From positions 372,001 to 436,000 of the forward strand of contig JAYQJO010000001.1 of NCBI GenBank assembly GCA_038142205.1: 64,000 nt of DNA. Direction: 5' to 3'. A program made the translations under genes and the position numbers. This document shows, piece after piece, positions 37,449 to 46,866 of the stretch; the stretch's first letter is position 1, and each line of letters starts with the position of its first letter. The notes beneath the pieces are model-generated. The model saw nothing but the letters and a program-made list of their open reading frames with translations, had not been told where the DNA came from and did no database searches. The DNA comes from UBA7359 sp038142205. GTDB taxonomy: Bacteria; Pseudomonadota; Gammaproteobacteria; Eutrophobiales; Eutrophobiaceae.

Positions 37449-39176
37449 ATAAACAGCCTATTAGAATATTTGATTCGTACCCGTATTTTACTTGCCGGGA
37501 AAAGGGCTTTGTTTGCCCTATCGTTACTAGGTTTATTAACAGGTATTGCTGTTGGTTTAGTGATCATTTTATTTCGTCTTAGTACGGAATTAGCCCAAGT
37601 GTCATTTCTTCCTGCAGCTGATCCGGAAAATTATGAAGGACTGAGTTGGCAGGGGCGGCTTTTACTAGCTTCATCGGGTGGTTTGATTCTGGGCTTAATA
37701 TTTTATTTTGTGTCAAAAATGCCTCTTCGAGTTGGCGTGATTCATGTTCTGGAACGATTATCTTATAACGAAGGTAATATGCCATTTAAAAACTTCTGCT
37801 TGCAGTTTATTGGCGGGACAATAGCGATTGTCTCAGGACAATCAGTTGGACGTGAAGGGCCGAGCATTCATTTAGGTGCCGCCAGTGCCAGTTTGATGGG
37901 AATGAAGCTACAGCTGCCTAATAATAGTATTCGTACTCTGGTTGGTTGTGGCGCAGCTGCGGCAATCGCAGCTTCGTTTAATACACCATTAGCCGGCGTT
38001 ATTTTTGCCATGGAAGTCATTCTGATGGAATACACGATAACCGGGTTTACACCGGTTATTTTATCCGCGGTGAGTGCCACTCTTATTAGTCAGTTGGTAT
38101 TTGGTGATAGTCCGGTTTTTGCCGTACAAGCGGTGACGCTTGAATCATTTCTTGAATTACCGATTATTATTTTGATGGGTGTATTGATTGGGGCTATCGC
38201 TGCGGTATTTATTTACCTGACCCGGGCAATAACCTTGCTTGGGAAAAAAGTAGATATTTGGTTACGTATGTTTCTTGCTGGATTAGGCGTGGGTTTGATT
38301 GCGGTGATTAGTCCTGAAGTCATGGGTATTGGCTATGATACTGTTAATGCGGCAATACTGGGCGATATTGCTATTATTTCTCTACTGATCATTTTATTTG
38401 CCAAGATTATCGCAACATCACTTTGTATTGGCTTTAGTATCCCAGCAGGCTTAATTGGCCCAGCCATTTTTATCGGCGCATTAACAGGTGGCATTGTCGG
38501 CAAGCTGGTTGAAATGTATGACAGCTCTTTTTCTGATGCCGGTCTCTATGCCATGCTTGGTATGGGCGCGATGATGAGTGCTACATTGCAGGCTCCGTTA
38601 GCGGCATTAATTGCATTACTTGAACTTACCGGAAATCAAAACATTATTTTTCCTGGGATGCTGGCTATTGTTAGTGCCAATTTGGCCGCACGTGAATTAT
38701 TCAAATGTGACTCTATATATATGTCTCAATTCAGAGGCCTCGGACTGGATTACCGAAATGATCCGATAGCGCAATCGCTGCGGCGTATCGGTGTTGAATC
38801 TGTTGTGAATAAATCCTATGTCATAACAGAGTCTGTTATCGAAAGGAGCGTAGCTTTAAACCATCTAAAAGAGTCGCCTGACTGGTTATTGATTAGAAAA
38901 GAAGAGGGGAACCAGTTAATGCCCGCGACAGATTTGGCCAGACATTTGGAAGAAACAGAAGATGAAGAACTCGATCTATTGGAAATACCAGCCAAACGTA
39001 GACAATTGGTACAAGTCGCGATTGAGTCCACCTTGCAACATGCGCAACAATTGTTAAATGAGTCTGATGCTGAAGCACTGTATGTAACCCGAAAACTTGG
39101 TGTTTCAGCTGATCGTATTTTTGGGGTGATTACGCAAGAAGATATAGAAAAGCATTACCGCGTTGTCAGCACTTAA
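37449..39176 (+). CDS. ClC-type chloride channel/antiporter (start codon appears as ATA)
   Basis: About 575 residues. ClC motifs: G-R-E-G-P-S-I-H-L-G-A-A-S-A (about 136-149, with the gating Glu), G-C-G-A-A-A-A-I-A-A-S-F-N-T-P-L-A-G, G-F-S-I-P-A-G-L-I-G-P-A. A CBS-like C-terminal domain (about 445-575) ends in V-I-T-Q-E-D-I. The first usable codon is TTG 37470, but the frame is open to ATA 37449 with TAGGAG exactly 7 bases upstream, giving N-S-L-L-E-Y-L-I-R-T-R-I. I infer that 37449 is the real start site, either a mutated or misread ATG or a rare ATA start. Confidence 0.86.
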   Translation: MNSLLEYLIRTRILLAGKRALFALSLLGLLTGIAVGLVIILFRLSTELAQVSFLPAADPENYEGLSWQGRLLLASSGGLILGLIFYFVSKMPLRVGVIHVLERLSYNEGNMPFKNFCLQFIGGTIAIVSGQSVGREGPSIHLGAASASLMGMKLQLPNNSIRTLVGCGAAAAIAASFNTPLAGVIFAMEVILMEYTITGFTPVILSAVSATLISQLVFGDSPVFAVQAVTLESFLELPIIILMGVLIGAIAAVFIYLTRAITLLGKKVDIWLRMFLAGLGVGLIAVISPEVMGIGYDTVNAAILGDIAIISLLIILFAKIIATSLCIGFSIPAGLIGPAIFIGALTGGIVGKLVEMYDSSFSDAGLYAMLGMGAMMSATLQAPLAALIALLELTGNQNIIFPGMLAIVSANLAARELFKCDSIYMSQFRGLGLDYRNDPIAQSLRRIGVESVVNKSYVITESVIERSVALNHLKESPDWLLIRKEEGNQLMPATDLARHLEETEDEELDLLEIPAKRRQLVQVAIESTLQHAQQLLNESDAEALYVTRKLGVSADRIFGVITQEDIEKHYRVVST

Positions 39177-39306
39177 AGGAATTATAATTTTTTAATAATG
39201 AAGCTATACTAAATAACAGCACTGTTATTCTACCTTTAAATGAGTGTAATCATAACTAGGCTGAAAAAGGAATTAATATTCTAATTTGTGAAATATATAA
39301 TCAAAT

Positions 39307-41565
39307 ATGGACAATATAAGAAAAACGATAAGTGACTGGTTATATAAACTTCCCATTAGGGTAAAGCTGTTAATCGCATCAGGCATTGCTTTTTCCCTCG
39401 TTTTGGCTGCCTCGATCTATATTTTCAATATTTTTATTGAAACCACTGTAAGAGATCAGTTTACAGTAAGTTCAAAAAATACCATCCAGGTTATCGGGCA
39501 AGTGTTAGCTGCAAATTTTGATGATGAAATAATCAAAGAATTAACGCAAATAAATTTTATAGAGAAAATCAATATTACTGAACCTTCAGGAAAGTTGATG
39601 TATGAATGGGATAGTAAGGATTATAACTGGGATCAACTTAATTATTTCAGTATTAATTATCCCGGTGATAATGCAGGAACAATAACCATAGCCATTAATC
39701 ATGATAAGTATATGGCAAAAAATATTATTGAATTCTCAGAGTATAAAAATTTCATTCTTTATATCACTGGTTTACTAACTCTATTTATAGTACTGATTGT
39801 TAATTTACTCATTGTTATACCTGTCGACAAGGTTTCTAATGTTATTAATCAGTACATTGATGGAGAGTATGAAGAAGAAGATGAAGGCGATGAGAAAAGT
39901 AAAAGCAAAATAATAGAGTTAAGTAAAACAATCAGTGTTCTTAAACGTAATATTAAACAAACCAAAGAAAAAGAAAAACAACTAGTTGATATACAAAAAA
40001 GGTTAGCGTCAGTGTTGAATACAGTAGGCGATGCGATAATAACAATTAATAAAGAAGGAAATATTGTTATGGTTAATCCTGCATTTGAAAAAATATGGGG
40101 TTACAAAAGAGAGGATGCTCTAGGTAAGAGTCTTGAAGACATGATGCCGGGAAAGTATCGTGAAGCACATAGAGCAGGTATGAAGCGATATATAGATACT
40201 GGCGTTGAAAATGTGATTAATCAAAACCTTGAACTTCAGGCGTTACATGCTGACGGCACAGTGTTTCCAATCGAAATACATATTTCTGAAACTCGCATTG
40301 ATGATATTTTATATTTCACCGCAGCAATAAAGGATATTACGGAACGTAAAAAAACGGAAAAAGAGCTGCTGGATGCAAAAGAAAATGTCGAAGAAATGCT
40401 AGAGCTGAGAACAGATGATTTAGTAACTCGTCTTAACGAACTAAATTGTCTATATAGTTTGTATAAATTAATAGAAAACGATAATGATAATATTAGTCAT
40501 ATTCTGAAAGAAACCTTAGTTCTGATAACAACCGCTTGCAAACAAACGGATAAAGTATGCTGCCTTATTCATTATGATGGACATGACTATAAAACAAAGA
40601 ATTACAAGGAAACGGAATGGATCTTGCAGCATGAGATTACAGTTAAAAACAAAAGAAAGGGCTATATTCGTGTTTGCTACCTGGAAAAAATAAATCAGGA
40701 CGTAGACGATCAATTTTTACCATATGAAAGAAAACTACTCGATATTGTTTGTGCGAGGCTCAGTCGACATCTTGAACATGGCAAAGCTAAAGAAGAGTTA
40801 CTGGATGCAAATCAGGCTTTACATGAAACTCAGCTTCAACTCATACAAGCAGAAAAACTTGATACGATTGGTACCTTGTCAGCGGGTGTTGCTCATGAGG
40901 TTAAAAATCCATTAGCAGTAATTCAACTCGGCATTGATTATCTCAGTCGAAAATCAATTGGTGATGAAAACATAAAAGAAGTGATTCAGGAAATGGATGA
41001 AGCGATTGGCAGGGCAGACTCTGTGATAAAGGAGCTGGTTAACTTTTCTGCATCGAATGACTTAACGTTGGAAAAACTTGATGTAAACCAACTGATAGAT
41101 GATTCATTGTCATTGGTTAAACACGAGATAATTAAGAACAATGTTACTATCGATAAAAATTATTTCGAAAATCTGGTGCAAGTTTCAGGTGATAAACAGA
41201 AACTGGAACAGGTTCTGATTAATCTTGTAATTAATGCTATTCACGCAATGGAAAACACAGACAAGAAGTTACTTAAAATAAGGACTTACCCGGTAAGGTT
41301 AGGCGATATAGAATTAGATATAACAGGCAAGTTCAATATTGATGACACAATCGTTGCAATAACGATTGAGGATAGCGGAACGGGACTAGACGAGGCAAAA
41401 ATGAATAAACTATTTGAGCCCTTTTTTACAACAAAACCGAGTGGTAAAGGAACAGGGTTAGGTTTAACTGTTTGTCAGAATATCGTACGCTTGCATGGTG
41501 GCACGTTGAAGTTTGAAAATGTTACAACAGGTGGTGCCATGGTCACAATGTTATTTAAAGCTTAA
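39307..41565 (+). CDS. membrane PAS sensor histidine kinase
   Basis: 752 residues. Helices at about 18-42 and 150-172 flank a short periplasmic sensor; a linker with an acidic E-E-E-D-E-G-D-E stretch, PAS (about 235-345, R-K-K-T-E-type end), a GAF-like region (about 385-500), coiled coil, dimerisation domain with phospho-His in A-G-V-A-H-E-V-K-N-P-L-A-V (about 527), and a HATPase domain (N-box I-N-L-V-I-N-A, D-S-G-T-G-L, G-K-G-T-G-L-G-L). Starts a three-gene operon with a CheY-like receiver and the LuxO-type activator. Probably the input of the neighbouring polysaccharide locus. Confidence 0.93.
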   Translation: MDNIRKTISDWLYKLPIRVKLLIASGIAFSLVLAASIYIFNIFIETTVRDQFTVSSKNTIQVIGQVLAANFDDEIIKELTQINFIEKINITEPSGKLMYEWDSKDYNWDQLNYFSINYPGDNAGTITIAINHDKYMAKNIIEFSEYKNFILYITGLLTLFIVLIVNLLIVIPVDKVSNVINQYIDGEYEEEDEGDEKSKSKIIELSKTISVLKRNIKQTKEKEKQLVDIQKRLASVLNTVGDAIITINKEGNIVMVNPAFEKIWGYKREDALGKSLEDMMPGKYREAHRAGMKRYIDTGVENVINQNLELQALHADGTVFPIEIHISETRIDDILYFTAAIKDITERKKTEKELLDAKENVEEMLELRTDDLVTRLNELNCLYSLYKLIENDNDNISHILKETLVLITTACKQTDKVCCLIHYDGHDYKTKNYKETEWILQHEITVKNKRKGYIRVCYLEKINQDVDDQFLPYERKLLDIVCARLSRHLEHGKAKEELLDANQALHETQLQLIQAEKLDTIGTLSAGVAHEVKNPLAVIQLGIDYLSRKSIGDENIKEVIQEMDEAIGRADSVIKELVNFSASNDLTLEKLDVNQLIDDSLSLVKHEIIKNNVTIDKNYFENLVQVSGDKQKLEQVLINLVINAIHAMENTDKKLLKIRTYPVRLGDIELDITGKFNIDDTIVAITIEDSGTGLDEAKMNKLFEPFFTTKPSGKGTGLGLTVCQNIVRLHGGTLKFENVTTGGAMVTMLFKA

Positions 41566-41577
41566 TGGGATAAAACT

Positions 41578-41955
41578 ATGAATAAGTCAAAAATATTAAT
41601 TGTAGATGATGAAGTTAATTTGACGAAAATGTTAAAGCTTAATCTCGATGAAACTGATAAGTACGAAACGCAAGTTTTAAACGATTCGAAAGCTGCAATA
41701 GATACTATTAAGGAGTTTATGCCTGATCTTGTGCTACTTGATGTCATGATGCCAGGTATTCAGGGGAATGAAATTGCTGAAAAAATTACAGAAGATGAAC
41801 AGATAAAGCACATTAAAGTTATATTTCTCACAGCATTGGTAAAGAAAAGTGAAATACCGGATGAAGATAAAACAATAGGTGGTAGAAAGTTTATTGCAAA
41901 ACCCGTCAAGATAGATGCATTAATGGCTATATTGGATGAAGAACTTGCTGAATAA
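41578..41955 (+). CDS. CheY-like single-domain response regulator
   Basis: 125 residues, receiver only: I-L-I-V-D-D-E at the N-terminus, phospho-acceptor Asp about residue 55 in L-L-D-V-M-M-P-G, switch Thr in F-L-T-A-L, and the conserved K-P-V. No output domain, so it works as a phosphate shuttle or by protein contact. Sits 12 bases after the kinase and 5 before the activator gene, suggesting a branched relay. Confidence 0.92.
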   Translation: MNKSKILIVDDEVNLTKMLKLNLDETDKYETQVLNDSKAAIDTIKEFMPDLVLLDVMMPGIQGNEIAEKITEDEQIKHIKVIFLTALVKKSEIPDEDKTIGGRKFIAKPVKIDALMAILDEELAE

Positions 41956-41960
41956 AATAT

Positions 41961-43364
41961 ATGGTTAAGCAATCAAAAATATTATTAATCGAAGATGACA
42001 AGTCAGTTGCGAAGCTGATTACGCGTTATCTTGCTGAAGAAAATATAGATGTTGAACACATCGATAACGGAACGGAAGGACTCAACTATATTAAATCGGA
42101 ATTACCCGAACTCGTAATACTTGATTTAAAACTTCCTGACGCAGATGGTTTCGACATTTTAAAAACTGTAAATCAGGAAAAAATACCTACGGAAGTTATC
42201 ATTATCACCGGTCACGGCAATGTCAATGTTGTTGTTGATGCAATGAAGTATGGTGCATTTGATTTTCTTGCCAAACCATTCGATGGGGAGCGCTTAAGCG
42301 TATCGGTTAAAAATGCGATAGAACATCATCGATTATCTACAATCGTAGAAGAATTTGAAGAATTAAACAGAGGCCGTTTTCAGAAATTTATAGGTCGCTC
42401 AAATCCCATGCAATCTGTCTATAGCATTATTGAAAACGCAGCACCCAGTAAAGCAACAGTATTTATTCTTGGTGAAAGCGGTACAGGTAAAGAGCTATGT
42501 GCTGAGGCTATACATAAACTCAGTGATCGAAACAAAAGTCCATTTGTGCCACTTAATTGTGCCGCTATCCCAAAGAACCTTGTAGAAAGCGAGGTATTTG
42601 GTCATGTAAAAGGCTCTTTCAGTGGCGCAGTAAAAGATAGAGAAGGGGCTGTATCGCGTGCGGATCACGGCACATTGTTTCTTGATGAAATCGGCGAAAT
42701 GGACATAGATTTACAGGCAAAGCTATTACGATTTTTACAAACAGGCCAATACCAACGTGTTGGTAGTAATTCATTAGAAACGGTTAACGTAAGAATTGTC
42801 TGTGCAACGAATAGAGATCCATTACATGAAGTAAAAGAAGGTCGCTTCCGTGAAGATTTGTATTATCGTTTGAATGTTATTCCGATTAATTTACCGCCAT
42901 TACGAGATAGAGATAACGATGTTGTACTAATTGCCAGGCATTTCTTGAAAATTTTTGCTGAAGAAGAAAATAAAGAATTTAAAAAGTTTAATTCTGAAGT
43001 TGAAAAATTGTTCTTAAATTATGGTTGGCCGGGAAATGTCAGGCAGTTAGAAAATACGGTACGGAACATTGTGGTATTGCATAAAGGGGATGTGATTAAC
43101 ATGGAAATGTTACCTGCTGATATTACAGCAGAAATAGAGTCGGGTGATATACCTGAAATGAATACAGCGCCAGTAATAGAGCTTTCAGATAAAAATGAAG
43201 TAAAAAAAGATTTTTCAATGATGGATATCAAACCTTTATGGATAGTAGAAAAAGAAGCCATTGAAAAAGCGATAGAAGTTTGTGATGGCAATATACCAAA
43301 AGCAGCTGCCATGTTAGATGTTAGTCCATCAACGATCTATAGGAAAAAACAATCATGGAGTTAA
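41961..43364 (+). CDS. LuxO-type sigma-54 activator (receiver-AAA+-HTH)
   Basis: 467 residues: receiver (about 5-120, Asp near 54 in V-I-L-D-L-K-L-P-D), AAA+ domain (about 143-370; Walker A G-E-S-G-T-G-K-E, Walker B T-L-F-L-D-E-I-G-E), Fis-type HTH ending G-N-I-P-K-A-A-A-M-L-D-V-S-P-S-T-I-Y-R-K. The end and the preceding L-W-x-V-E-K-x-A-I-E-x-A-I closely resemble Vibrio LuxO. The sigma-54 loop reads G-S-F-S-G-A instead of G-A-F-T-G-A, keeping a hydroxyl at the key position. LuxO-box-like sites and a sigma-54 promoter lie 9 kb away in the divergent alg region, its likely target. Overlaps the convergent gene end by 4 bases. Confidence 0.93.
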   Translation: MVKQSKILLIEDDKSVAKLITRYLAEENIDVEHIDNGTEGLNYIKSELPELVILDLKLPDADGFDILKTVNQEKIPTEVIIITGHGNVNVVVDAMKYGAFDFLAKPFDGERLSVSVKNAIEHHRLSTIVEEFEELNRGRFQKFIGRSNPMQSVYSIIENAAPSKATVFILGESGTGKELCAEAIHKLSDRNKSPFVPLNCAAIPKNLVESEVFGHVKGSFSGAVKDREGAVSRADHGTLFLDEIGEMDIDLQAKLLRFLQTGQYQRVGSNSLETVNVRIVCATNRDPLHEVKEGRFREDLYYRLNVIPINLPPLRDRDNDVVLIARHFLKIFAEEENKEFKKFNSEVEKLFLNYGWPGNVRQLENTVRNIVVLHKGDVINMEMLPADITAEIESGDIPEMNTAPVIELSDKNEVKKDFSMMDIKPLWIVEKEAIEKAIEVCDGNIPKAAAMLDVSPSTIYRKKQSWS

Positions 43365-43843
43365 TGAATTAATATTATCAATTCACCAAAACCATTATTG
43401 TTATATCCTTCTACATTTAAAATTTCGTCTTCGCATTGTGTTGATTGTGCAAAGACAACAAAATTATAGTAATTGCCATGTGAAGACTTATTTATTTCCT
43501 CAATCCCCGTATGAATTAATACTGCATGATGGTCATTAATGGTTGCGTTTGACATTACTGTCTTAACAACACGCTTACCATTTATAGAAAAACGTTCTTT
43601 ACTCCTAACGATATAACGTCCTATGCCGACATTACCATCGCATTCATTGCTCAAGACGGCTTGGAGTCGTATATCAACAATATTTCCTTTGACTAAATTT
43701 AACGGTCCAATTGAATAGAGCACATAAGGTAGTCGTTCTGAGTTCGTAACAGGTATAGCGGAAATTAATTCCACATCTGTTCTCGATACTTCAATCGCAT
43801 TTAAATTCGAGACACATAATAATGATAATAATAATAGCTTCAT
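43361..43843 (-). CDS. small exported protein of the secretion locus
   Basis: 160 residues with a signal peptide (cleavage near N-L-N-A-I, residue 16). Mature part beta-rich, two to three Cys (C68, C137) and no recognised motif. It starts inside the stop of the HlyD-family gene (4-base ATGA overlap), so it belongs to the same transcript as the type I secretion genes. Could be a periplasmic accessory of secretion or matrix; function unknown. Confidence 0.65.
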   Translation of the reverse strand: MKLLLLSLLCVSNLNAIEVSRTDVELISAIPVTNSERLPYVLYSIGPLNLVKGNIVDIRLQAVLSNECDGNVGIGRYIVRSKERFSINGKRVVKTVMSNATINDHHAVLIHTGIEEINKSSHGNYYNFVVFAQSTQCEDEILNVEGYNNNGFGELIILIH

Positions 43844-45138
43844 GACTCACGTAAGCTCCGATTAATACCACGTTTGATAGGCTCTAAAAGGTAATCCATG
43901 ACTGTTCGTTTATCATTAATGATAATACCTTCGGCAGGCATGCCTGCTGACAATGTAATATTAGGATATTGATCTAGTTTAGTCTTATTGATTTCTAATT
44001 GGAGTTGATAAAAATACCCCAACTCATCTTGCATACGATCAGCTGATATTTTCGCTACACGCGCATCTAACATCGGTGTATTACGAAAGTTATAAGCGGT
44101 TAAACGTACTCTTGCTTGTTGACCTTCACTAATACTCTCAATATCACTTGTATTTAAGCGAGCTTCTATGATTAATTTGTCATTATCCGGTAAGACTTTC
44201 ATCAACTCTTCACCAGACTTAACCGTCTCACCAACAGAACTGACTTTAAGATCAGTAATCTTACCACTGACAGGTGCGCGAATAATTGATTCTGCCAATG
44301 ATTGTTGTAAACGAGTAATCGATGCTTGTAACGCAGGGATTGATTCTTCTATTTCAGCTAACACAATCGCAGCATGTTGTCGCTCTTCCGAGAGTAGTTG
44401 TGCAACTTTTATGTCGTTCTCTTTTAGCGCATATTGCTTTTCTTCTATCAGACTCTTACCAGAACCTATTTTACTTTTTATTTGTGACATTTCTTTTTCC
44501 AGATCGATAATCTGTAACCGTGCGACATGTTTTTGATTAACGAGCTTATTATAAGAATCAAGTTGCGTACTAGATAAATCATATTGCTTTTTTAATGAAG
44601 ATAATTTTATCACTTCAGCATTTATTGCTGTTTTAATCTGCTTGTTTTTTGACAATAGTAAGGCTTCGTTTTCTTGACGCACTTGACGTGTTGTCATGAA
44701 ATTTTCAGTCTGAATAAATAATAATGAAGACTTATCCAATTTTTTCGCAAGCTCCACAGTCTCTCTATTAAAATAGATCTCATTATTTGTATGTAACATT
44801 GCGTTTGCCATATCACGTTGCGCTAATGCAATAAGGTATTCATTTAATTTTGCATGAAGAGTTGTTTTTGTTTCGCGATTATCAAGCGTAATTAATTCAT
44901 CACCTTGGTTTACGATTTGACCATCAATAATATGTATTTTTTCAACCTTGCCACCAAACAAATGTTCTACTTTTTGATTTTGACCTTCTGCGCGAACGAA
45001 CCCTGGTGCAATTGACGCACTTTCTAAAGGTGCAAGAACTGCCCATGAATAAAGGCACGCAATTGAGAAAATTAATAATAAAACGCTCATCAGAATGTTT
45101 CGTTTAAACGAAATTACATTTGCATCATATTTTTTCAT
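43840..45138 (-). CDS. HlyD-family type I secretion adaptor
   Basis: 432 residues: one N-terminal helix (about 16-37), biotinyl-lipoyl half motif (G-G-K-V-E-K-I-H-I-I-D-G-Q-I-V-N-Q-G-D), long coiled coil (about 100-285), second lipoyl half (A-P-V-S-G-K-I-T-D-L), and a beta-barrel ending P-I-K-R-G-I-N-R-S-L-R-E-S as in PrtE/HlyD. Bridges the ABC protein and an outer-membrane TolC-like channel (none in the window). Overlaps the ABC gene by 4 bases. Confidence 0.93.
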   Translation of the reverse strand: MKKYDANVISFKRNILMSVLLLIFSIACLYSWAVLAPLESASIAPGFVRAEGQNQKVEHLFGGKVEKIHIIDGQIVNQGDELITLDNRETKTTLHAKLNEYLIALAQRDMANAMLHTNNEIYFNRETVELAKKLDKSSLLFIQTENFMTTRQVRQENEALLLSKNKQIKTAINAEVIKLSSLKKQYDLSSTQLDSYNKLVNQKHVARLQIIDLEKEMSQIKSKIGSGKSLIEEKQYALKENDIKVAQLLSEERQHAAIVLAEIEESIPALQASITRLQQSLAESIIRAPVSGKITDLKVSSVGETVKSGEELMKVLPDNDKLIIEARLNTSDIESISEGQQARVRLTAYNFRNTPMLDARVAKISADRMQDELGYFYQLQLEINKTKLDQYPNITLSAGMPAEGIIINDKRTVMDYLLEPIKRGINRSLRES

Positions 45139-46853
45139 TGTCGTACTCCTGCGTGTTCGTTCATCGATGGCTGATTTGAAGCATAAAAAGCATTCATGTT
45201 TTGTAATCCACGCTGATCAGTCATTGTATTTTTAACTGTTTCAAACTCATTTGGTTCGCCTTTAAATAACGTTTTACCGTTATTTAATAAAACCATATGT
45301 TCTGCAAGCTGTAATAAGCTTCGACTTTGCGTACTGAGAATGATTGTTTTACCGCGTTGTTTTTCCTGAATAAGAATGCCTTTCAGTAAGCTCATTGAAT
45401 CCATGTCCAAATGGGTTTCAGGGTTTTCCATGACATAGAGTTGTGGATTAGTCGCTAAAGCCGCAGTCAATGCAATCAATTGACGCAAACTTTGGCTTAA
45501 TGAAGGGCTTATCGTATCTATTTTGAAGATATCATCATAAGACAAATCCCACTCAATCAGTTTGCCATTTAAACCTGTACGTTCGGCAGCTTGTATAGCA
45601 GCAGTGGTTGTTACCTGTCCAAAGGAAGTAATAAGTGATTTAATTGATACTTCGGGTAGTAGAATAGAACCACTGACAAAACCTATAGACTGACTTAAAT
45701 AGTTTTTATCCCAATCTTCCAGTCGAACACCATCAATCATAATTACGCCGCTATCGACTGGCTCATAACGCATCAATTGCCGAATAACAGAATCTTGCCC
45801 GGAACCAGTGGGGCCGACCAAAGCAACCGTATCACCGGAATTTGCTGTTAAATTAAATTGATGTGCTTGCTTAAGCTTAAGGTCTTGAATGACAACATTA
45901 CCTTTAAGTTTTGCTTGATACGCTGGATCATTATCTATAGCTGTATTAAGAATAGGTTTAATCGCTTTAAAGAAATGAGTCATTTTTTTAAAACTATCTA
46001 GATTACCGATCAATGCATCTACAGGCATAAATGTTTTACCGCCGATAATGAGTCCGGCAATAAAACCACCTATCGTTATTTCATTAGAAAGTAATAGCAT
46101 CGCGCCTAAAGTAGGTAAGCCCGCTTGCGCTAACCAACGTATACATTGATTTAAATTAGCAAGAATCGTTGCTGGCAATTCGACTTGTCTTGCTACATTA
46201 ATTTGCTTATACCAATCGTTTTTTCGATCAGAAAACCAGCGATCACTATTAGAAGTGATTGATAACCAAGCTAATGCACTTGAATTAGACAACATCAAGT
46301 TTTGATTTGTTGCTCGGTTCTTTTGCAAATTAGCCTGATTAGGTAATTGCCATTGATACTTAACAATGACCATAAAAATTAATAATCCATTTACGCCTAA
46401 AGTAAATAGGCCTAGAAGAGGGTGTATAAAATAAGTAACCAAAACAAATAATGGCATTAACAAAGCATCAATAAAAACTAAAGCGGATGCACCCTGTATT
46501 TGTTTTTGTGTAAAGTTATAATCTTCAAGTAACTCACGTTTATTTGCATTAAAGCTAGGTAAATTTATTCGCTTTACCAGTGCCGGGAAAATATTATCTT
46601 CCAGATAAAAACTTAACTCAGTCATCGCATTACGACGCAAGTGTTCGAAACAGATGCCGGTTATACCGACAATCAAAACACCGGCCAATAACATCCATAA
46701 TGTTTCCATGCTGGAACTGGTTAAAACGCGATCAAAGATTTGTAAGCTATATAAAGGTAATGCCAGCATTGCTAAATTAGTAACAATAGACAGACCCAGC
46801 ACAAGCTGGGTCGTCCGTTGCACTGAAGAGCGTAGCTGTTGCCAAATACTCAT
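45135..46853 (-). CDS. PrtD-like type I secretion ABC protein with degenerate ATPase
   Basis: 572 residues, no C39 or CLD N-domain; six-helix membrane domain (about 15-300) then a nucleotide-binding domain. The ATPase motifs are broken: Walker A is G-P-T-G-S-G-Q-D-S (Lys replaced by Gln, about 344-352), the signature is L-S-Q-S-L-R-Q-L instead of L-S-G-G-Q-R-Q, Walker B reads L-Y-V-M-E-N-P-E (Asp-Glu replaced by Glu-Asn), and the H-loop His is Gln (L-S-T-Q-S). The frame is intact and overlaps hlyD, so it is maintained. A homodimer could hardly hydrolyse ATP; it may pair with an active ABC partner encoded elsewhere or act as a channel subunit. Predicted exporter of the adjacent RTX protein. 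Confidence 0.88.
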   Translation of the reverse strand: MSIWQQLRSSVQRTTQLVLGLSIVTNLAMLALPLYSLQIFDRVLTSSSMETLWMLLAGVLIVGITGICFEHLRRNAMTELSFYLEDNIFPALVKRINLPSFNANKRELLEDYNFTQKQIQGASALVFIDALLMPLFVLVTYFIHPLLGLFTLGVNGLLIFMVIVKYQWQLPNQANLQKNRATNQNLMLSNSSALAWLSITSNSDRWFSDRKNDWYKQINVARQVELPATILANLNQCIRWLAQAGLPTLGAMLLLSNEITIGGFIAGLIIGGKTFMPVDALIGNLDSFKKMTHFFKAIKPILNTAIDNDPAYQAKLKGNVVIQDLKLKQAHQFNLTANSGDTVALVGPTGSGQDSVIRQLMRYEPVDSGVIMIDGVRLEDWDKNYLSQSIGFVSGSILLPEVSIKSLITSFGQVTTTAAIQAAERTGLNGKLIEWDLSYDDIFKIDTISPSLSQSLRQLIALTAALATNPQLYVMENPETHLDMDSMSLLKGILIQEKQRGKTIILSTQSRSLLQLAEHMVLLNNGKTLFKGEPNEFETVKNTMTDQRGLQNMNAFYASNQPSMNEHAGVRQ

Positions 46854-46866
46854 CAGTTATCTCCTA

